This document shows positions 27,139-36,197 of a stretch of DNA of 64,000 bases, one piece after another. Below the pieces are notes generated by a model. It saw only the letters and a list, made by a program, of their open reading frames with translations. It ran no database searches and was not told the DNA's origin. Each line of letters begins with the position of its first letter. The stretch's first letter is position 1. Source of the DNA: Dermabacteraceae bacterium TAE3-ERU5 (GTDB lineage: Bacteria > Actinomycetota > Actinomycetes > Actinomycetales > Dermabacteraceae); contig JAHUUK010000003.1 of assembly GCA_019218375.1 (NCBI GenBank), forward strand, positions 1-64,000, read 5' to 3'. The translations under genes were made by a program, and so were the position numbers.

Positions 27139-28272
27139 TTAGCCGATACGCATCGGCATGATCAGGTAGCGGTAGGAATCATCGGGAGTTCCTTCCAGGC
27201 TTTCCTGACCAGCGATAACCACGGGCTTCACCGAATCGACGAAGTTGAGGCGGGCGAAATCGAAGCCGCCGAGGGCGTTCAGCCCCTCTTTGAGGAATTC
27301 GGCGTTGAAGCCGACGACCAGTTCTTCGCCGTCCAGCGTCGTCTCGATGGTTTCGGAGGCGTGCGCATTTTCGCCCGCGCCCGCTTCGAGGACCGCTTCC
27401 GAACCACGGAAGGTGATCCGCAGCGGAGTGTTGCGCTCGGCCACGAGGGAAACACGCTTGGCCGCTTCGAGCAGCGGCTGGGTTGCCACGACGACGTGGG
27501 TGGGCGGGTTCTCCGGGAAGAGGCGACGCACCTTCGGGTAGTCGCCGTCGATCAGGGTCGAGGTGGTGCGGCGGCCGCCCGCTTCGAAACCGATCAGACG
27601 GTGCCCGCCCTCTTCGCCGGAAAGCGCCACGGTTACCTCGCCGCCGGTCGCCACGGAACGGGCCACCTCGGAAAGGGTGCGGCCACGCACCAGAGCGGTC
27701 ATGGAAACGTTCGGGTCCTTCGGCTGCCAGGTCAGTTCGCGCACGGCCAGGCGGTAGCGGTCGGTCGCGATGAGGGTCATCTTGTCGCCCTCGATCTCGA
27801 TCTGAACGCTGGTCAGCAGCGGAATCGTCTCGTCCTTGGAGGCGGCAACGCTCACCTGGTGGATGGCCTCCGCCAGCACGTCGGAAGCAACCGTTCCGGC
27901 AACCTCGGGCATGGCGGGCAGGTTCGGGTATTCCTCAACCGGCATGATGCCCAGCTGGAAACGCGAGGAACCGCAGGTGACATGCAGTTTGCTGCCTTCA
28001 AGGTGGACCTCAACGCTCTGCTTCGGCAGGGCCTTCACGATGTCGGTCAGCATCTTGCCCTGCACCAGCACCACGCCGGGTTCATCGACCTGCGCGGGAA
28101 TGCGAATTTCAGCGCTGACCTCGTAGTCGAACGTCGAAAGCGTCAGCTCACCGGTGGTTTCGGCACTGATCCGCACCCCTTGCAAAATCGGCATCGTGGA
28201 GCGATTCGGCAGAGCACGCGTGCCCCACGAAACCGCCTCCCCGAAGATTCCTCGATCAAGGCGAAACTTCAC
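27139..28272 (-). CDS. dnaN: DNA polymerase III beta sliding clamp
   Basis: 377 residues from the GTG at 28272 (VKFRLDRGIFGEAVSW), chosen because AGAGGGA lies nine bases upstream; longer starts up to 28332 lack a ribosome site. Three repeated clamp domains are recognisable (NRSTMPILQGVRI; VLAEAIHQVSVAAS; PLLEAAKRVSLVAER), with the conserved C-terminal YLIMPMRI that forms the partner-binding pocket. Confidence 0.97.
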   Translation of the reverse strand: MKFRLDRGIFGEAVSWGTRALPNRSTMPILQGVRISAETTGELTLSTFDYEVSAEIRIPAQVDEPGVVLVQGKMLTDIVKALPKQSVEVHLEGSKLHVTCGSSRFQLGIMPVEEYPNLPAMPEVAGTVASDVLAEAIHQVSVAASKDETIPLLTSVQIEIEGDKMTLIATDRYRLAVRELTWQPKDPNVSMTALVRGRTLSEVARSVATGGEVTVALSGEEGGHRLIGFEAGGRRTTSTLIDGDYPKVRRLFPENPPTHVVVATQPLLEAAKRVSLVAERNTPLRITFRGSEAVLEAGAGENAHASETIETTLDGEELVVGFNAEFLKEGLNALGGFDFARLNFVDSVKPVVIAGQESLEGTPDDSYRYLIMPMRIG

Positions 28273-28746
28273 CGTCGTCACTTCCCTCTCTAGGCGTTTA
28301 GTTGCTCCAAGGGTAACCGCTGGCGCGTTCACGCGTCATGTCGTGAGCTCGCTTGGCTGCTTTGGTCACCCCGTCTCGCATTTGGGCTGCGATCCACATC
28401 CACACCCTCGCGCGATAAGTAGATCTTCTAGGAAACCTATTAACGGCTGTTGATTCTGTGGAAAACCGTTGTTTTTGCTGGTAATTACAAAAATCTTGCC
28501 GTGTAGGCCCTGTGCGTTCCCGCTTCGCTACCGTGAGCTCAGTGTGTATCCGCAAGAAACCTTGAAATTACAAGCTCTCGCGCTATCCACACGAGCAGTT
28601 TTTCTTCCCTGCCTAATTACAAAGTTCGTGCACATTATCCACATTTTCATCCACAGCCGTGGATAGTGGCTCTGACGTGCAGGTTTGTAGTTACAGAAAG
28701 AAAAGTGATCTGCGAAACATAGCTCGGGCGGCGCCTCGGCTTAGGT
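28273..28746. other. dnaA-dnaN intergenic region, candidate oriC
   Basis: 474 bp, more AT-rich than its surroundings. One perfect DnaA box TTATCCACA lies at 28635-28643. Near boxes lie at 28390-28398, 28395-28403, 28457-28465 (reverse TTTTCCACA), 28583-28591 (CTATCCACA) and 28647-28655 (TCATCCACA). Position between dnaA and dnaN is the usual oriC site in actinobacteria. A competing cluster of better boxes lies at 36.1-37.6 kb. Confidence 0.75.
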
Positions 28747-30279
28747 TTACGCGGGCGGAGTAGCGTTCTTAATCCGTGCCGTAAGTTCCGTGACCTGGTT
28801 AAACAGCGACTGCCGCTCGCCCATCAGGGCAGCGATCTTCTTGTTTGCGTGCATCACCGTTGTATGGTCACGGTCCCCGAACTGCTGTCCGATACCGGTC
28901 AAGGGCACGTCGGTCAGTTCGCGGCACAGGTACATCGCGATCTGACGCGCGGTAGTGATGTGCCTGGTCCTTGCCTTACTGCAAAGATCGTCCACCGTTA
29001 CGTTGAAGTAGAGGGCGGTCTGATGCATGATCGACGGCACCGTGATCGCAGCGGAATCGTCGGCAGCCAAAAGATCCTGCAGCACCGTTTCCGCCATCGC
29101 TACGTCCAGGGGCTGGCGGGAAAGCGAATGCAGCGCCAGCACGCGCGTAAGCGCGCCCTCAAGCTCGCGAATGTTGGTGTTAATCCGGGAAGCGATGTAC
29201 TGCAGCACATCCGGCGGCACCTCGCTGCGCTGCTCCGTCTCCACCATCTTGCGCAGGATCGCAATCCGGGTTTCGAGGTCCGGCGGCTGAATGTCCACCA
29301 TCAGCCCCATCTCGAAGCGCGAACGCATCCGATCCTCGAAACCGTCCAGCTGCTTCGGCGGCAGGTCAGAGGTGATCACGATCTGCTTGTTCGCATTGTG
29401 CAGCGTGTTGAACGTGTGGAAGAAGGCCTCCATCGTTTCGGGCGCACGCTGCAGGAACTGGATGTCATCGATTAGCAGAATGTCGATGTCGCGGTAACGG
29501 CGGTGAAATTCCTGGGTTTTGCCGTACTGGCCGGACTGCACCGAGTTAATGAAGTCGTTGGTGAACTCCTCCGAGTTCACGTAGCGCACCTGAATCTTGT
29601 GGTTCAGTTCGATCGCGTAATGGCCGACAGCGTGCAGCAGGTGGGTTTTGCCCAGCCCAGAACCGCCATAGATAAAGAGCGGGTTGTAGGCGCGGGCCGG
29701 GTTTTCTGCGACCGCACCGGCTGCGGCGTGCGCAAAACGGTTGGAGGAACCGACCACGAAGCGCTCAAACGTGTACTTGTCGTTAAGGCGCGTTACCGAG
29801 CCGAGCCCGCCTTCCTGCGGCGGGGCACTCTGCGCCACCGACGGCGCAGTGGTCTGCGTCACGGCTGGTCGCGCGGGCGTTTCGGGAGGGTTTTCCGCAG
29901 TAAATCCCGGTTCTTCCACAGGATTGTGCACAGCATTTTCGGGCTGCGCGAAAGCGGGCCGAGCCGGGGCTGCGGGGGCGGGCGGCAGCGGCTCATCGGC
30001 ATCATCGGCAAACAGGTTTTCTTCGATCGTTACGGCGAAAGAAGTAGCCCGGCCGCGCACGCTGCTGAGGGCGTGCCGCACGTTATCGGGAAAACGCTGC
30101 TCTACCACGTCTTTTGCGTAGTTTGAGGGGACCGCAAGAAGGGCGGTGTCCCCGAAGAATCCGGTGAGGCGGGAAAGCGTCAAAAACGCCATGGCGCGAT
30201 CGGAGACTTCGGCATCGTTGCGCAGCAGAGTTAGGCACTCGCTCCAGATCACGTTGTTCTGCATGGATTCGTCGGGCAT
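28747..30279 (-). CDS. dnaA: Chromosomal replication initiator DnaA
   Basis: 510 residues from the ATG at 30279; a later ATG at 30264 or an earlier one at 30297 are possible, none with a strong ribosome site. Domain I is at about 1-80, a Pro/Ala-rich linker (domain II) at 95-160, the AAA+ domain with Walker A GGSGLGKTH (205-213) and Walker B ILLIDDIQFL, and domain IV with the box-recognition helix FGDRDHTTVMHANKKI near the C-terminus. All initiator motifs are intact. Confidence 0.98.
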   Translation of the reverse strand: MPDESMQNNVIWSECLTLLRNDAEVSDRAMAFLTLSRLTGFFGDTALLAVPSNYAKDVVEQRFPDNVRHALSSVRGRATSFAVTIEENLFADDADEPLPPAPAAPARPAFAQPENAVHNPVEEPGFTAENPPETPARPAVTQTTAPSVAQSAPPQEGGLGSVTRLNDKYTFERFVVGSSNRFAHAAAGAVAENPARAYNPLFIYGGSGLGKTHLLHAVGHYAIELNHKIQVRYVNSEEFTNDFINSVQSGQYGKTQEFHRRYRDIDILLIDDIQFLQRAPETMEAFFHTFNTLHNANKQIVITSDLPPKQLDGFEDRMRSRFEMGLMVDIQPPDLETRIAILRKMVETEQRSEVPPDVLQYIASRINTNIRELEGALTRVLALHSLSRQPLDVAMAETVLQDLLAADDSAAITVPSIMHQTALYFNVTVDDLCSKARTRHITTARQIAMYLCRELTDVPLTGIGQQFGDRDHTTVMHANKKIAALMGERQSLFNQVTELTARIKNATPPA

Positions 30280-30441
30280 GGGAATAGTTTTCCACATTTT
30301 GGGGATACTTTGGGGTTAAACCTCTCCACAGTGGAAAACAAGCCCCGTCGGCTGTGAGCTGCAACCTACACATTGACCTGGGGCCATGTAAGCGCGTAGC
30401 GTGTTCCAGTCTGTGCTGTCCTAGTACACAGGGAGATCAAA
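30280..30441. promoter_or_regulatory. dnaA/rpmH divergent promoter region with DnaA boxes
   Basis: 162 bp between two divergent genes. TTTTCCACA lies at 30289-30297 and a second imperfect pair CTCCACAGTGGAAAA near 30333-30348, consistent with DnaA autoregulation. A candidate rpmH promoter has TTGACC at 30373-30378 and TAGCGT at 30397-30402 (18-nt spacer). Confidence 0.5.
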
Positions 30442-30579
30442 GTGAGCAAGCGGACTTTCCAGCCGAACAACCGTCGGCGCGCCAAGAAGCATGGCTTCCG
30501 CGTACGTATGCGCACCCGCGCTGGTCGTGCGATCATCAACGCCCGCCGCCGTAAGGGCCGCGTAGAGCTTTCGGCCTGA
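30442..30579 (+). CDS. rpmH: 50S ribosomal protein bL34
   Basis: 45 residues, GTG start at 30442 with GGGAGA upstream. The product [19 protein letters not shown]...[18 protein letters not shown] is the standard basic bL34 sequence. It heads the rpmH-rnpA-yidD-yidC-khpB-rsmG run, divergent from dnaA. Confidence 0.97.
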   Translation: MSKRTFQPNNRRRAKKHGFRVRMRTRAGRAIINARRRKGRVELSA

Positions 30580-30609
30580 TTCTCGGCCCGCGCATAAAGC
30601 GCTAGCGAG

Positions 30610-30990
30610 ATGAAAGCCCGACACCGTCTGCGTAACAGTCGGCAGTTTCTGCTGATTACGCGCACCGGTGTGCGGAGCGCACGAACCCACGTGGTGGCGC
30701 ACCTCGCCAGTATTGGCGGGGCTGATGAAACGCCCCGCGTGGGTTTTGTCGTGTCCAAAAAAGTGGGCAACTCGGTGGTACGCCACCGCGTGACACGCCG
30801 TCTGCGTGCGCTGGTTGACGCCCAAATTCCCCTGCTGCCCCCCGGTAGCGGGGTAGTTTTGCGTGCCCTGCCGGGGATAGCTGACACCACCCCGGCGGAA
30901 CTTGCGCAGGAAGTAAACGGTGCGCTCGCGCGCGCCCGCGAAAAGCACGCGCAAAAACAGGCCCGACAGAACGCCGCAGCAAATGGTTAA
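30610..30990 (+). CDS. rnpA: Ribonuclease P protein component
   Basis: 126 residues. Typical start [20 protein letters not shown] and the signature [20 protein letters not shown] (the actinobacterial RH variant of the RNR motif). It binds RNase P RNA for tRNA 5' maturation. Its last 8 nt overlap yidD. Confidence 0.96.
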   Translation: MKARHRLRNSRQFLLITRTGVRSARTHVVAHLASIGGADETPRVGFVVSKKVGNSVVRHRVTRRLRALVDAQIPLLPPGSGVVLRALPGIADTTPAELAQEVNGALARAREKHAQKQARQNAAANG

Positions 30991-31270
30991 GGTCCGCGAA
31001 CTGCCGAGCCGCGCGCTGATGCTGCTGGTGCGGGGTTATCAACTGGGAATATCGCGCTACACCCCTCCCAGTTGCCGCTATTACCCGTGCTGTTCCCAGT
31101 ACGGATACGACTCCCTGCGCATCCACGGGGCGGTAAAGGGAACCCTGCTAACCGGCTGGCGCCTGCTGCGCTGCAACCCATTCAGCCACGGCGGAGTGGA
31201 TCATGTACCACCTTTAGGGGCCTGGAAACCGCCCGAATATCGCGGGCCGGGCACTACTCCCGTACCCTAG
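30983..31270 (+). CDS. yidD: Membrane protein insertion efficiency factor YidD
   Basis: 95 residues from the ATG at 30983, which lies inside the end of rnpA. The signature [23 protein letters not shown] and a second motif [19 protein letters not shown] are complete. A small peripheral membrane protein that assists YidC. Confidence 0.95.
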   Translation: MVKVRELPSRALMLLVRGYQLGISRYTPPSCRYYPCCSQYGYDSLRIHGAVKGTLLTGWRLLRCNPFSHGGVDHVPPLGAWKPPEYRGPGTTPVP

Positions 31271-31344
31271 GTTAAACACCGTACTATCGACCGTCCGATC
31301 GCATGACCGACATGCGCCTCCCGGCGGCAAGAAAGAACAGGTCA

Positions 31345-32391
31345 ATGGATATTCTCTACCCCATCGAATGGGCAGTTGCCTGGATCATGGTCCAGTTCCA
31401 TTCGCTATTTACGCTGATTGGTCTGGACAAGGATTCCGGATGGGCGTGGGCACTTTCGATCGTCGGCCTGACGGTCGTGGTGCGAATCCTCATCTTCCCC
31501 CTGTTCGTGAAGCAGATTAAGTCTTCGCGCGCGATGCAGATGGTCGCGCCCCGGATCAAAGAGATCCAGAAGAAGTACAAGGGCAAGACCGACCCGGCCT
31601 CGAAGCAGGCGATGACGGAAGAAACCATGGCTGCCTACAAGGAAGCCAAGGCCAACCCGTTCGCCTCCTGCCTGCCGATCCTGCTGCAGATGCCGATCTT
31701 CTTCGCGCTCTTCCGCATGCTTTTCTACAAGCTCCCCGAAGCCGCGCAAAAGAGCCAGGACTTCGGTCCGCTAACCGCCGAACTGGCCAAGAGCGCCGAA
31801 CATTCGGTGTGGATCCTCGGCGTCGGTATCTCCCAGTCGTTCATGTCCTCCGGCTGGGAACCCAAGCTGGTAGCGGGCATCATCATCGCCCTCATGTCGC
31901 TGGTCACCTTCATTACCCAGAAGGAACTGACCATGCGCAACATGCCGAAAGAGGCCCTCGAAGGCCCGATGGCAAGCACGCAGAAGGCCATGCTCTACAT
32001 GCTGCCCTTCATCTACGTCATCACCGGCCCGAGCATGCCCATCGGCATCCTGATCTACTGGCTCACCACCAACCTGTGGACCTTCGGCCAGCAGTGGTGG
32101 GTTATTAGCGCGACCCCGACCCCCGGTTCCGAAGCGGAAAAGAAGCGCGAAGCGCGCATCAACGCCCGCCGCGCCAAGAAGGGGCTGGAGCCGATTGACT
32201 TTGCGGCGAAGCGACGCGCAGAAGAACTTAAAAACAAGCCCGAAACCATCCGTGTGCAGCCCGTCGGCAAGAAGCGCGGCGGCAAGAAGCTTTCCGACGA
32301 GGAAAAGCTGCGCCGCGCCCGCGAAACCCGCGAACGCCTAAAGGCACAGCGCAACAACGGCAAGGGCAAGGGTAAGAAGGAGAAGCGATGA
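31345..32391 (+). CDS. yidC: Membrane protein insertase YidC
   Basis: 348 residues from the ATG at 31345 (MDILYPIEWAVAWIMVQFH); the open frame reaches further up but the preceding 42 nt are not needed. Five membrane spans as in Gram-positive YidC, with the conserved NPFASCLPILLQMPIFFALF region. The C-terminal tail (about 265-348) is long and basic, as in actinobacterial homologues, and probably contacts ribosomes. It ends overlapping khpB by 4 nt (ATGA). Confidence 0.96.
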   Translation: MDILYPIEWAVAWIMVQFHSLFTLIGLDKDSGWAWALSIVGLTVVVRILIFPLFVKQIKSSRAMQMVAPRIKEIQKKYKGKTDPASKQAMTEETMAAYKEAKANPFASCLPILLQMPIFFALFRMLFYKLPEAAQKSQDFGPLTAELAKSAEHSVWILGVGISQSFMSSGWEPKLVAGIIIALMSLVTFITQKELTMRNMPKEALEGPMASTQKAMLYMLPFIYVITGPSMPIGILIYWLTTNLWTFGQQWWVISATPTPGSEAEKKREARINARRAKKGLEPIDFAAKRRAEELKNKPETIRVQPVGKKRGGKKLSDEEKLRRARETRERLKAQRNNGKGKGKKEKR

Positions 32392-32933
32392 CCACCCCCG
32401 AACGCGAAGAGAATCTCCCGGCCGAGGCAGAGGTAGAAGAAACCAAGCCTGCCCGCACCGCAGAGGAAAAGCTGCGCCTGCTGGAAGAAGAAGGCGACAT
32501 CGCCGCCGACTATCTGGAGGAACTGCTCGATATCGCGGACCTCGACGGTGACATCGACATCGACGTGGACGGCGACCGCGCCTCACTGGAGATTCGCAGC
32601 GCCGACCAGCTCAGCGACATGAACGGCAGCCGCGGCGAACTGCTGGAGGCCCTGCAGGAACTCACCCGCCTGGCCGTGCAGACCAAGACCGGCAACCGCT
32701 CCCGCCTGATGCTGGACATCGGCGGTTTCCGGGCGCAGCGCAAGGCCAGCCTGGAAGAGCGCGCCGAGGACGCCATCGAACAGGTAGCAGAGACCGGCCA
32801 GCCGGTGCACCTGCAGCCGATGAACGCGTTTGAGCGCAAGGTTATCCACGACGTTGTACGCGAGGCCGGCCTGGCATCCGCGTCCGACGGCGAGGGCAAG
32901 CAGCGCCACGTCATCGTTTACCCCGCGAAGTAA
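32388..32933 (+). CDS. khpB: RNA-binding protein KhpB/Jag (R3H domain)
   Basis: 181 residues: an acidic N-terminus (about 1-35), then a KH-like domain (about 45-110), and an R3H domain with MNAFERKVIHDVVREAGLASASDGEGKQRHVIVYP at the C-terminus. KhpB/Jag binds RNA and affects cell division and sRNA use in Gram-positives. Standard neighbour of yidC and rsmG. Confidence 0.93.
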   Translation: MTTPEREENLPAEAEVEETKPARTAEEKLRLLEEEGDIAADYLEELLDIADLDGDIDIDVDGDRASLEIRSADQLSDMNGSRGELLEALQELTRLAVQTKTGNRSRLMLDIGGFRAQRKASLEERAEDAIEQVAETGQPVHLQPMNAFERKVIHDVVREAGLASASDGEGKQRHVIVYPAK

Positions 32934-32936
32934 ACA

Positions 32937-33581
32937 GTGGACTGCCCGAGCGAGTACCGCGCCCTCGCCGAAGAACTTTTCGGCGAGCGGCTCCCCATGG
33001 CGCAGGCCTACGCTAAGCACCTCGCCACCAGCGGGGTGGAGCGGGGGCTGATCGGCCCGCGCGAAACGGAGCGTCTCTGGGAGCGTCACATCCTCAACTG
33101 TGCGCTGCTCGCGCGCGCCGTTCCTGAGGGCACCCGTACCGTGGCCGACGTCGGTTCCGGCGCTGGCCTGCCCGGTATGGTGCTGGCGATTGCCCGCCCC
33201 GACCTGTCGGTGACCCTGATCGAGACGATGCTGCGCCGCACCACCTGGCTGGAAGAGGTAGCGTCGGAAATCGGTCTGGAAATCGAGATCGTGCGCAGCC
33301 GCGCCGAGGAGCTGCACGGGCAGCGCACCTTCGATGCCGTCACCGCGCGTGCGGTGGCCGCGCTCGATAAGCTGGCGCGCTGGTGCCTGCCCCTGGTGGC
33401 CGACGGCGGCAGCCTGCTGGCGCTGAAGGGGCTTTCCGCGGCGGAAGAGATCGAAAAGGCGCGCAAGGTGCTCAAGAAACTGGGCGGCGGCGAAAGCCAG
33501 ATATTAACCATTGGCGAAGGCGAGCTTCCCATCCCCACTAGAGTGGTACGGGTAAGTGTTAGCCGTGCGGCGAAAGGATGA
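32937..33581 (+). CDS. rsmG: 16S rRNA (guanine-527 N7) methyltransferase RsmG
   Basis: 214 residues, GTG start at 32937, three bases after khpB. The SAM-binding motif is VADVGSGAGLPGMVLAIARP (residues 60-80 region) and the substrate-loop residues are in LWERHILNC. It methylates G527 of 16S rRNA; loss gives low-level streptomycin resistance in other bacteria. It overlaps parA by 4 nt (ATGA). Confidence 0.96.
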   Translation: MDCPSEYRALAEELFGERLPMAQAYAKHLATSGVERGLIGPRETERLWERHILNCALLARAVPEGTRTVADVGSGAGLPGMVLAIARPDLSVTLIETMLRRTTWLEEVASEIGLEIEIVRSRAEELHGQRTFDAVTARAVAALDKLARWCLPLVADGGSLLALKGLSAAEEIEKARKVLKKLGGGESQILTIGEGELPIPTRVVRVSVSRAAKG

Positions 33582-34486
33582 CCGGCGTGGCCGTTGACCC
33601 CAACGAAACCCCACTGATGCGTCAGCTTCAGCGCGATCACGAACGCCGCCGCGAACTAGAGGGCGCAGTTTTTGAGCCGCCCGCGCAGACCCGCATCTTC
33701 ACCATCGCAAACCAGAAGGGCGGGGTTGGCAAGACCTCGTCGGCCGTGAACATGGCTGCCGCGCTGGCACTGGGTGGGCTGCGGGTGCTGGTGGTAGACG
33801 TCGACCCGCAGGGCAACGCTTCCACGGCGCTTGGTATCGACCATCATTCCGAGGTGTCCAGCATGTACGACGTGCTGGTGGACGACATGCCGATGAAGGA
33901 CGTCGTGCAGCCCTGCCCGGACGTGGAAAACCTGCTTTGCGCACCGGCAACGATCGAGCTTTCGGGCGCAGAAATCGAGCTTGTTTCCCTGGTGGCGCGC
34001 GAAAATCGCCTCAAGAACGCGATCGCGCAACTGCTGGAAGATCTGGATAAGGCGGGCGCGCGCCGCATCGATTACGTGCTGATCGACTGCCCGCCCTCGC
34101 TGGGCCTGCTAACCGTGAACGCTCTGGTGGCGGCCAAGGAAGTGCTGATCCCGATCCAGTGCGAGTACTACGCCCTGGAGGGCCTGTCCCAGCTGCTGAA
34201 GAACGTGGAGCTGATCAGGACCCACCTGAACCCGCAGCTCGCAGTCTCAACCATTATGCTGACCATGTTCGATGGGCGTACCAGGTTGGCGGCGCAGGTT
34301 GCCGAGGAAGTGCGCGAGCATTTCCCGGATCAGACTCTGAACGTGACGATCCCCCGGTCGGTGCGTATCTCGGAAGCCCCGAGCTACGGGCAGACGGTAA
34401 TTACCTACGATCCTTCGAGCACCGGCGCGCTGGCTTACCGCGCCGCCGCGAAGGAACTTAACGAGCGCGCAGCCCAGCAGGGCTGA
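33578..34486 (+). CDS. parA: Chromosome partition ATPase ParA (Soj)
   Basis: 302 residues with an N-terminal extension of about 38 residues before the MinD/ParA fold. Deviant Walker A KGGVGKT (47-53), switch region DVDPQGNASTALG and DCPPSLGLLTVNAL are intact. ParA dimers on the nucleoid move ParB-parS complexes. It is followed by parB after 74 bp and the parS array lies just downstream. Confidence 0.97.
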   Translation: MTGVAVDPNETPLMRQLQRDHERRRELEGAVFEPPAQTRIFTIANQKGGVGKTSSAVNMAAALALGGLRVLVVDVDPQGNASTALGIDHHSEVSSMYDVLVDDMPMKDVVQPCPDVENLLCAPATIELSGAEIELVSLVARENRLKNAIAQLLEDLDKAGARRIDYVLIDCPPSLGLLTVNALVAAKEVLIPIQCEYYALEGLSQLLKNVELIRTHLNPQLAVSTIMLTMFDGRTRLAAQVAEEVREHFPDQTLNVTIPRSVRISEAPSYGQTVITYDPSSTGALAYRAAAKELNERAAQQG

Positions 34487-34560
34487 GCGCACCTGAATAC
34501 GTAAATTCTTGCCCGTTGGTGGGCGAGGTTATTTGATTTTTAGTCGAAGGATGCAGCGAA

Positions 34561-35973
34561 ATGACGCAGAAGCGAGGACTCGGACGCGGTTTGGGCGCCC
34601 TGATTCCGGGCGCTACCGGCAGTAGCAAACCGGGCGGCGCAGCAGCTCAGCGTCAGCGCGGCGGAGTGCTCGGCGCGCTCGGCACGCCGGCGGAGGCTGC
34701 TCCCGCAGACGAGGCTCCGCAGCAGGTTGAGGAAGCTCCGGCGGCGAACGAAACCCCCGTTGAAGAGGGCAAGGCGCGGCCGGTAGACATGTTCTTCAGC
34801 GGTCCGCCCAGCCGGAAACTTTCCAGCTCCATCGACCTGGTGGGTGACCTACAGAAGTCGGCCGTGGCGCGGAAGGGCCGGGGCAAGAAGAAGCCCGCCG
34901 CCGCAGCCAAGCCAGAGCAGGCGAAGGACAGCGAGAAGGTAGCCGCAAGCGCTACTGAAAAGGCCACCGAAGCCCCGCAGGGCGCGTCGGCCGAGCAGAA
35001 GCAGGAGAAGCCCGGCAAGGACGTGAAAGCGGCTGAGAAGGCCGCTGCAGCGCCCGAGAAGGCTGTGCAGGCGGAGGTAGGGGCAACCGGAACCAACACG
35101 GGCGCTACCGAAGCAGTCAAGCCCTCCCCCGAAGACGAGGGCCTGCGGCCGGTGCCGGGCGCTACTTTCGCGGAAATCCCGATCAGCGAGATCCGGGAAA
35201 ACCCGCGCAACCCACGCACCATGTTCGATGAGGACGCGCTGGATGAACTGGCGTTCTCCCTGCGCGAGGTGGGCGTTTTGCAGCCCGTGGTGGTGCGCAC
35301 GATTCCGGCCACGGACGAGGGTGAATCTTTCGAGCTGGTGATGGGCGAGCGCCGTTGGCGTGCAGCGCAGCGGGCCGGGCTGGACACCATTCCCGCGATC
35401 ATTCGGGAAACTACCGACGATGACCTGTTGCGGGACGCGCTGCTGGAGAACCTGCACCGCGCGCAGCTGAACCCGCTGGAAGAGGCGGCCGCCTACCAGC
35501 AGTTGTTGGAAGATTTCGGTTGCTCCCACGATGAACTTTCGCAGCGGATCGGGCGTTCTCGGCCGCAGATTTCTAACTCGCTGCGCCTGCTGCGCCTGCC
35601 CCCGCTGGTGCAGCGCCGCCTGGCAGCCGGGGCGATCACGGCGGGTCACGCACGCGCCCTGGTGACGCTGGATAACCCGACGCTGGTGGAAGAACTGTGC
35701 CAGCGCATCATCACCGAGGGGCTTTCCGTACGCGCCGTGGAGCGGCTGGTCGGGCAGGGCACCATCGCTGCGGTTAAGCGAGTGCCGCGGCGTACCAGCT
35801 ACGATCCGCACGTTGTTGAGGCTACTTCGCGTTTGGCCACCCGGTTCGAGGCCCCGGTGCGGATCGATGTGGGTAAGCGCAAAGGCAAGATCACCATGGA
35901 GTTCACGAACATGGAGGATCTGGACCGGCTGCTGGCGAAACTCGGTATCGAGACCGATCTGGAAAGCGAGTAG
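34561..35973 (+). CDS. parB: Chromosome partition protein ParB with long linker
   Basis: 470 residues, much longer than the usual ~300-330. It starts with the ParA-stimulating KRGLGRGLGALIP. A low-complexity Ala/Glu/Lys/Pro-rich region follows (about 20-195). The CTPase/N-domain runs about 200-315 with GERRWRA (262-268) and ENLHRAQLNPLEEA (296-309), the helix-turn-helix about 322-343, and the C-terminal dimer domain ends the protein. It binds parS and spreads as a CTP-dependent clamp. The linker is in frame and without codon-use break, so it looks native. Confidence 0.96.
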   Translation: MTQKRGLGRGLGALIPGATGSSKPGGAAAQRQRGGVLGALGTPAEAAPADEAPQQVEEAPAANETPVEEGKARPVDMFFSGPPSRKLSSSIDLVGDLQKSAVARKGRGKKKPAAAAKPEQAKDSEKVAASATEKATEAPQGASAEQKQEKPGKDVKAAEKAAAAPEKAVQAEVGATGTNTGATEAVKPSPEDEGLRPVPGATFAEIPISEIRENPRNPRTMFDEDALDELAFSLREVGVLQPVVVRTIPATDEGESFELVMGERRWRAAQRAGLDTIPAIIRETTDDDLLRDALLENLHRAQLNPLEEAAAYQQLLEDFGCSHDELSQRIGRSRPQISNSLRLLRLPPLVQRRLAAGAITAGHARALVTLDNPTLVEELCQRIITEGLSVRAVERLVGQGTIAAVKRVPRRTSYDPHVVEATSRLATRFEAPVRIDVGKRKGKITMEFTNMEDLDRLLAKLGIETDLESE

Positions 35974-36121
35974 GGCAAGAACCCCCTATTTGTATCAAAT
36001 ATGCGATACATAGGGTGCCTCTAGTGCGCTTTTAAGTGCTGTTTTCGTGCAGTTTTAGGGCAGAAATCGCAGGTTAAACGACTGATAATAAAACCATATG
36101 TGCTGGTCAGAGCCATATTTG

Positions 36122-36151
36122 TACCCCGTGCCTTGGCACGGGGTATTTTTT
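36122..36151 (+). terminator. Rho-independent terminator after parAB
   Basis: An 11-bp GC-rich stem (TACCCCGTGCC and complement) with a TT loop and TTTTTTA tail, 150 bp after the parB stop. A weaker hairpin at 35981-36014 precedes it. The tail overlaps a perfect DnaA box. Confidence 0.9.
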
Positions 36152-36197
36152 ATCCACATTTTTCTGCACAGTGTGTGAAAAAGGTACGTTTGCTTCG

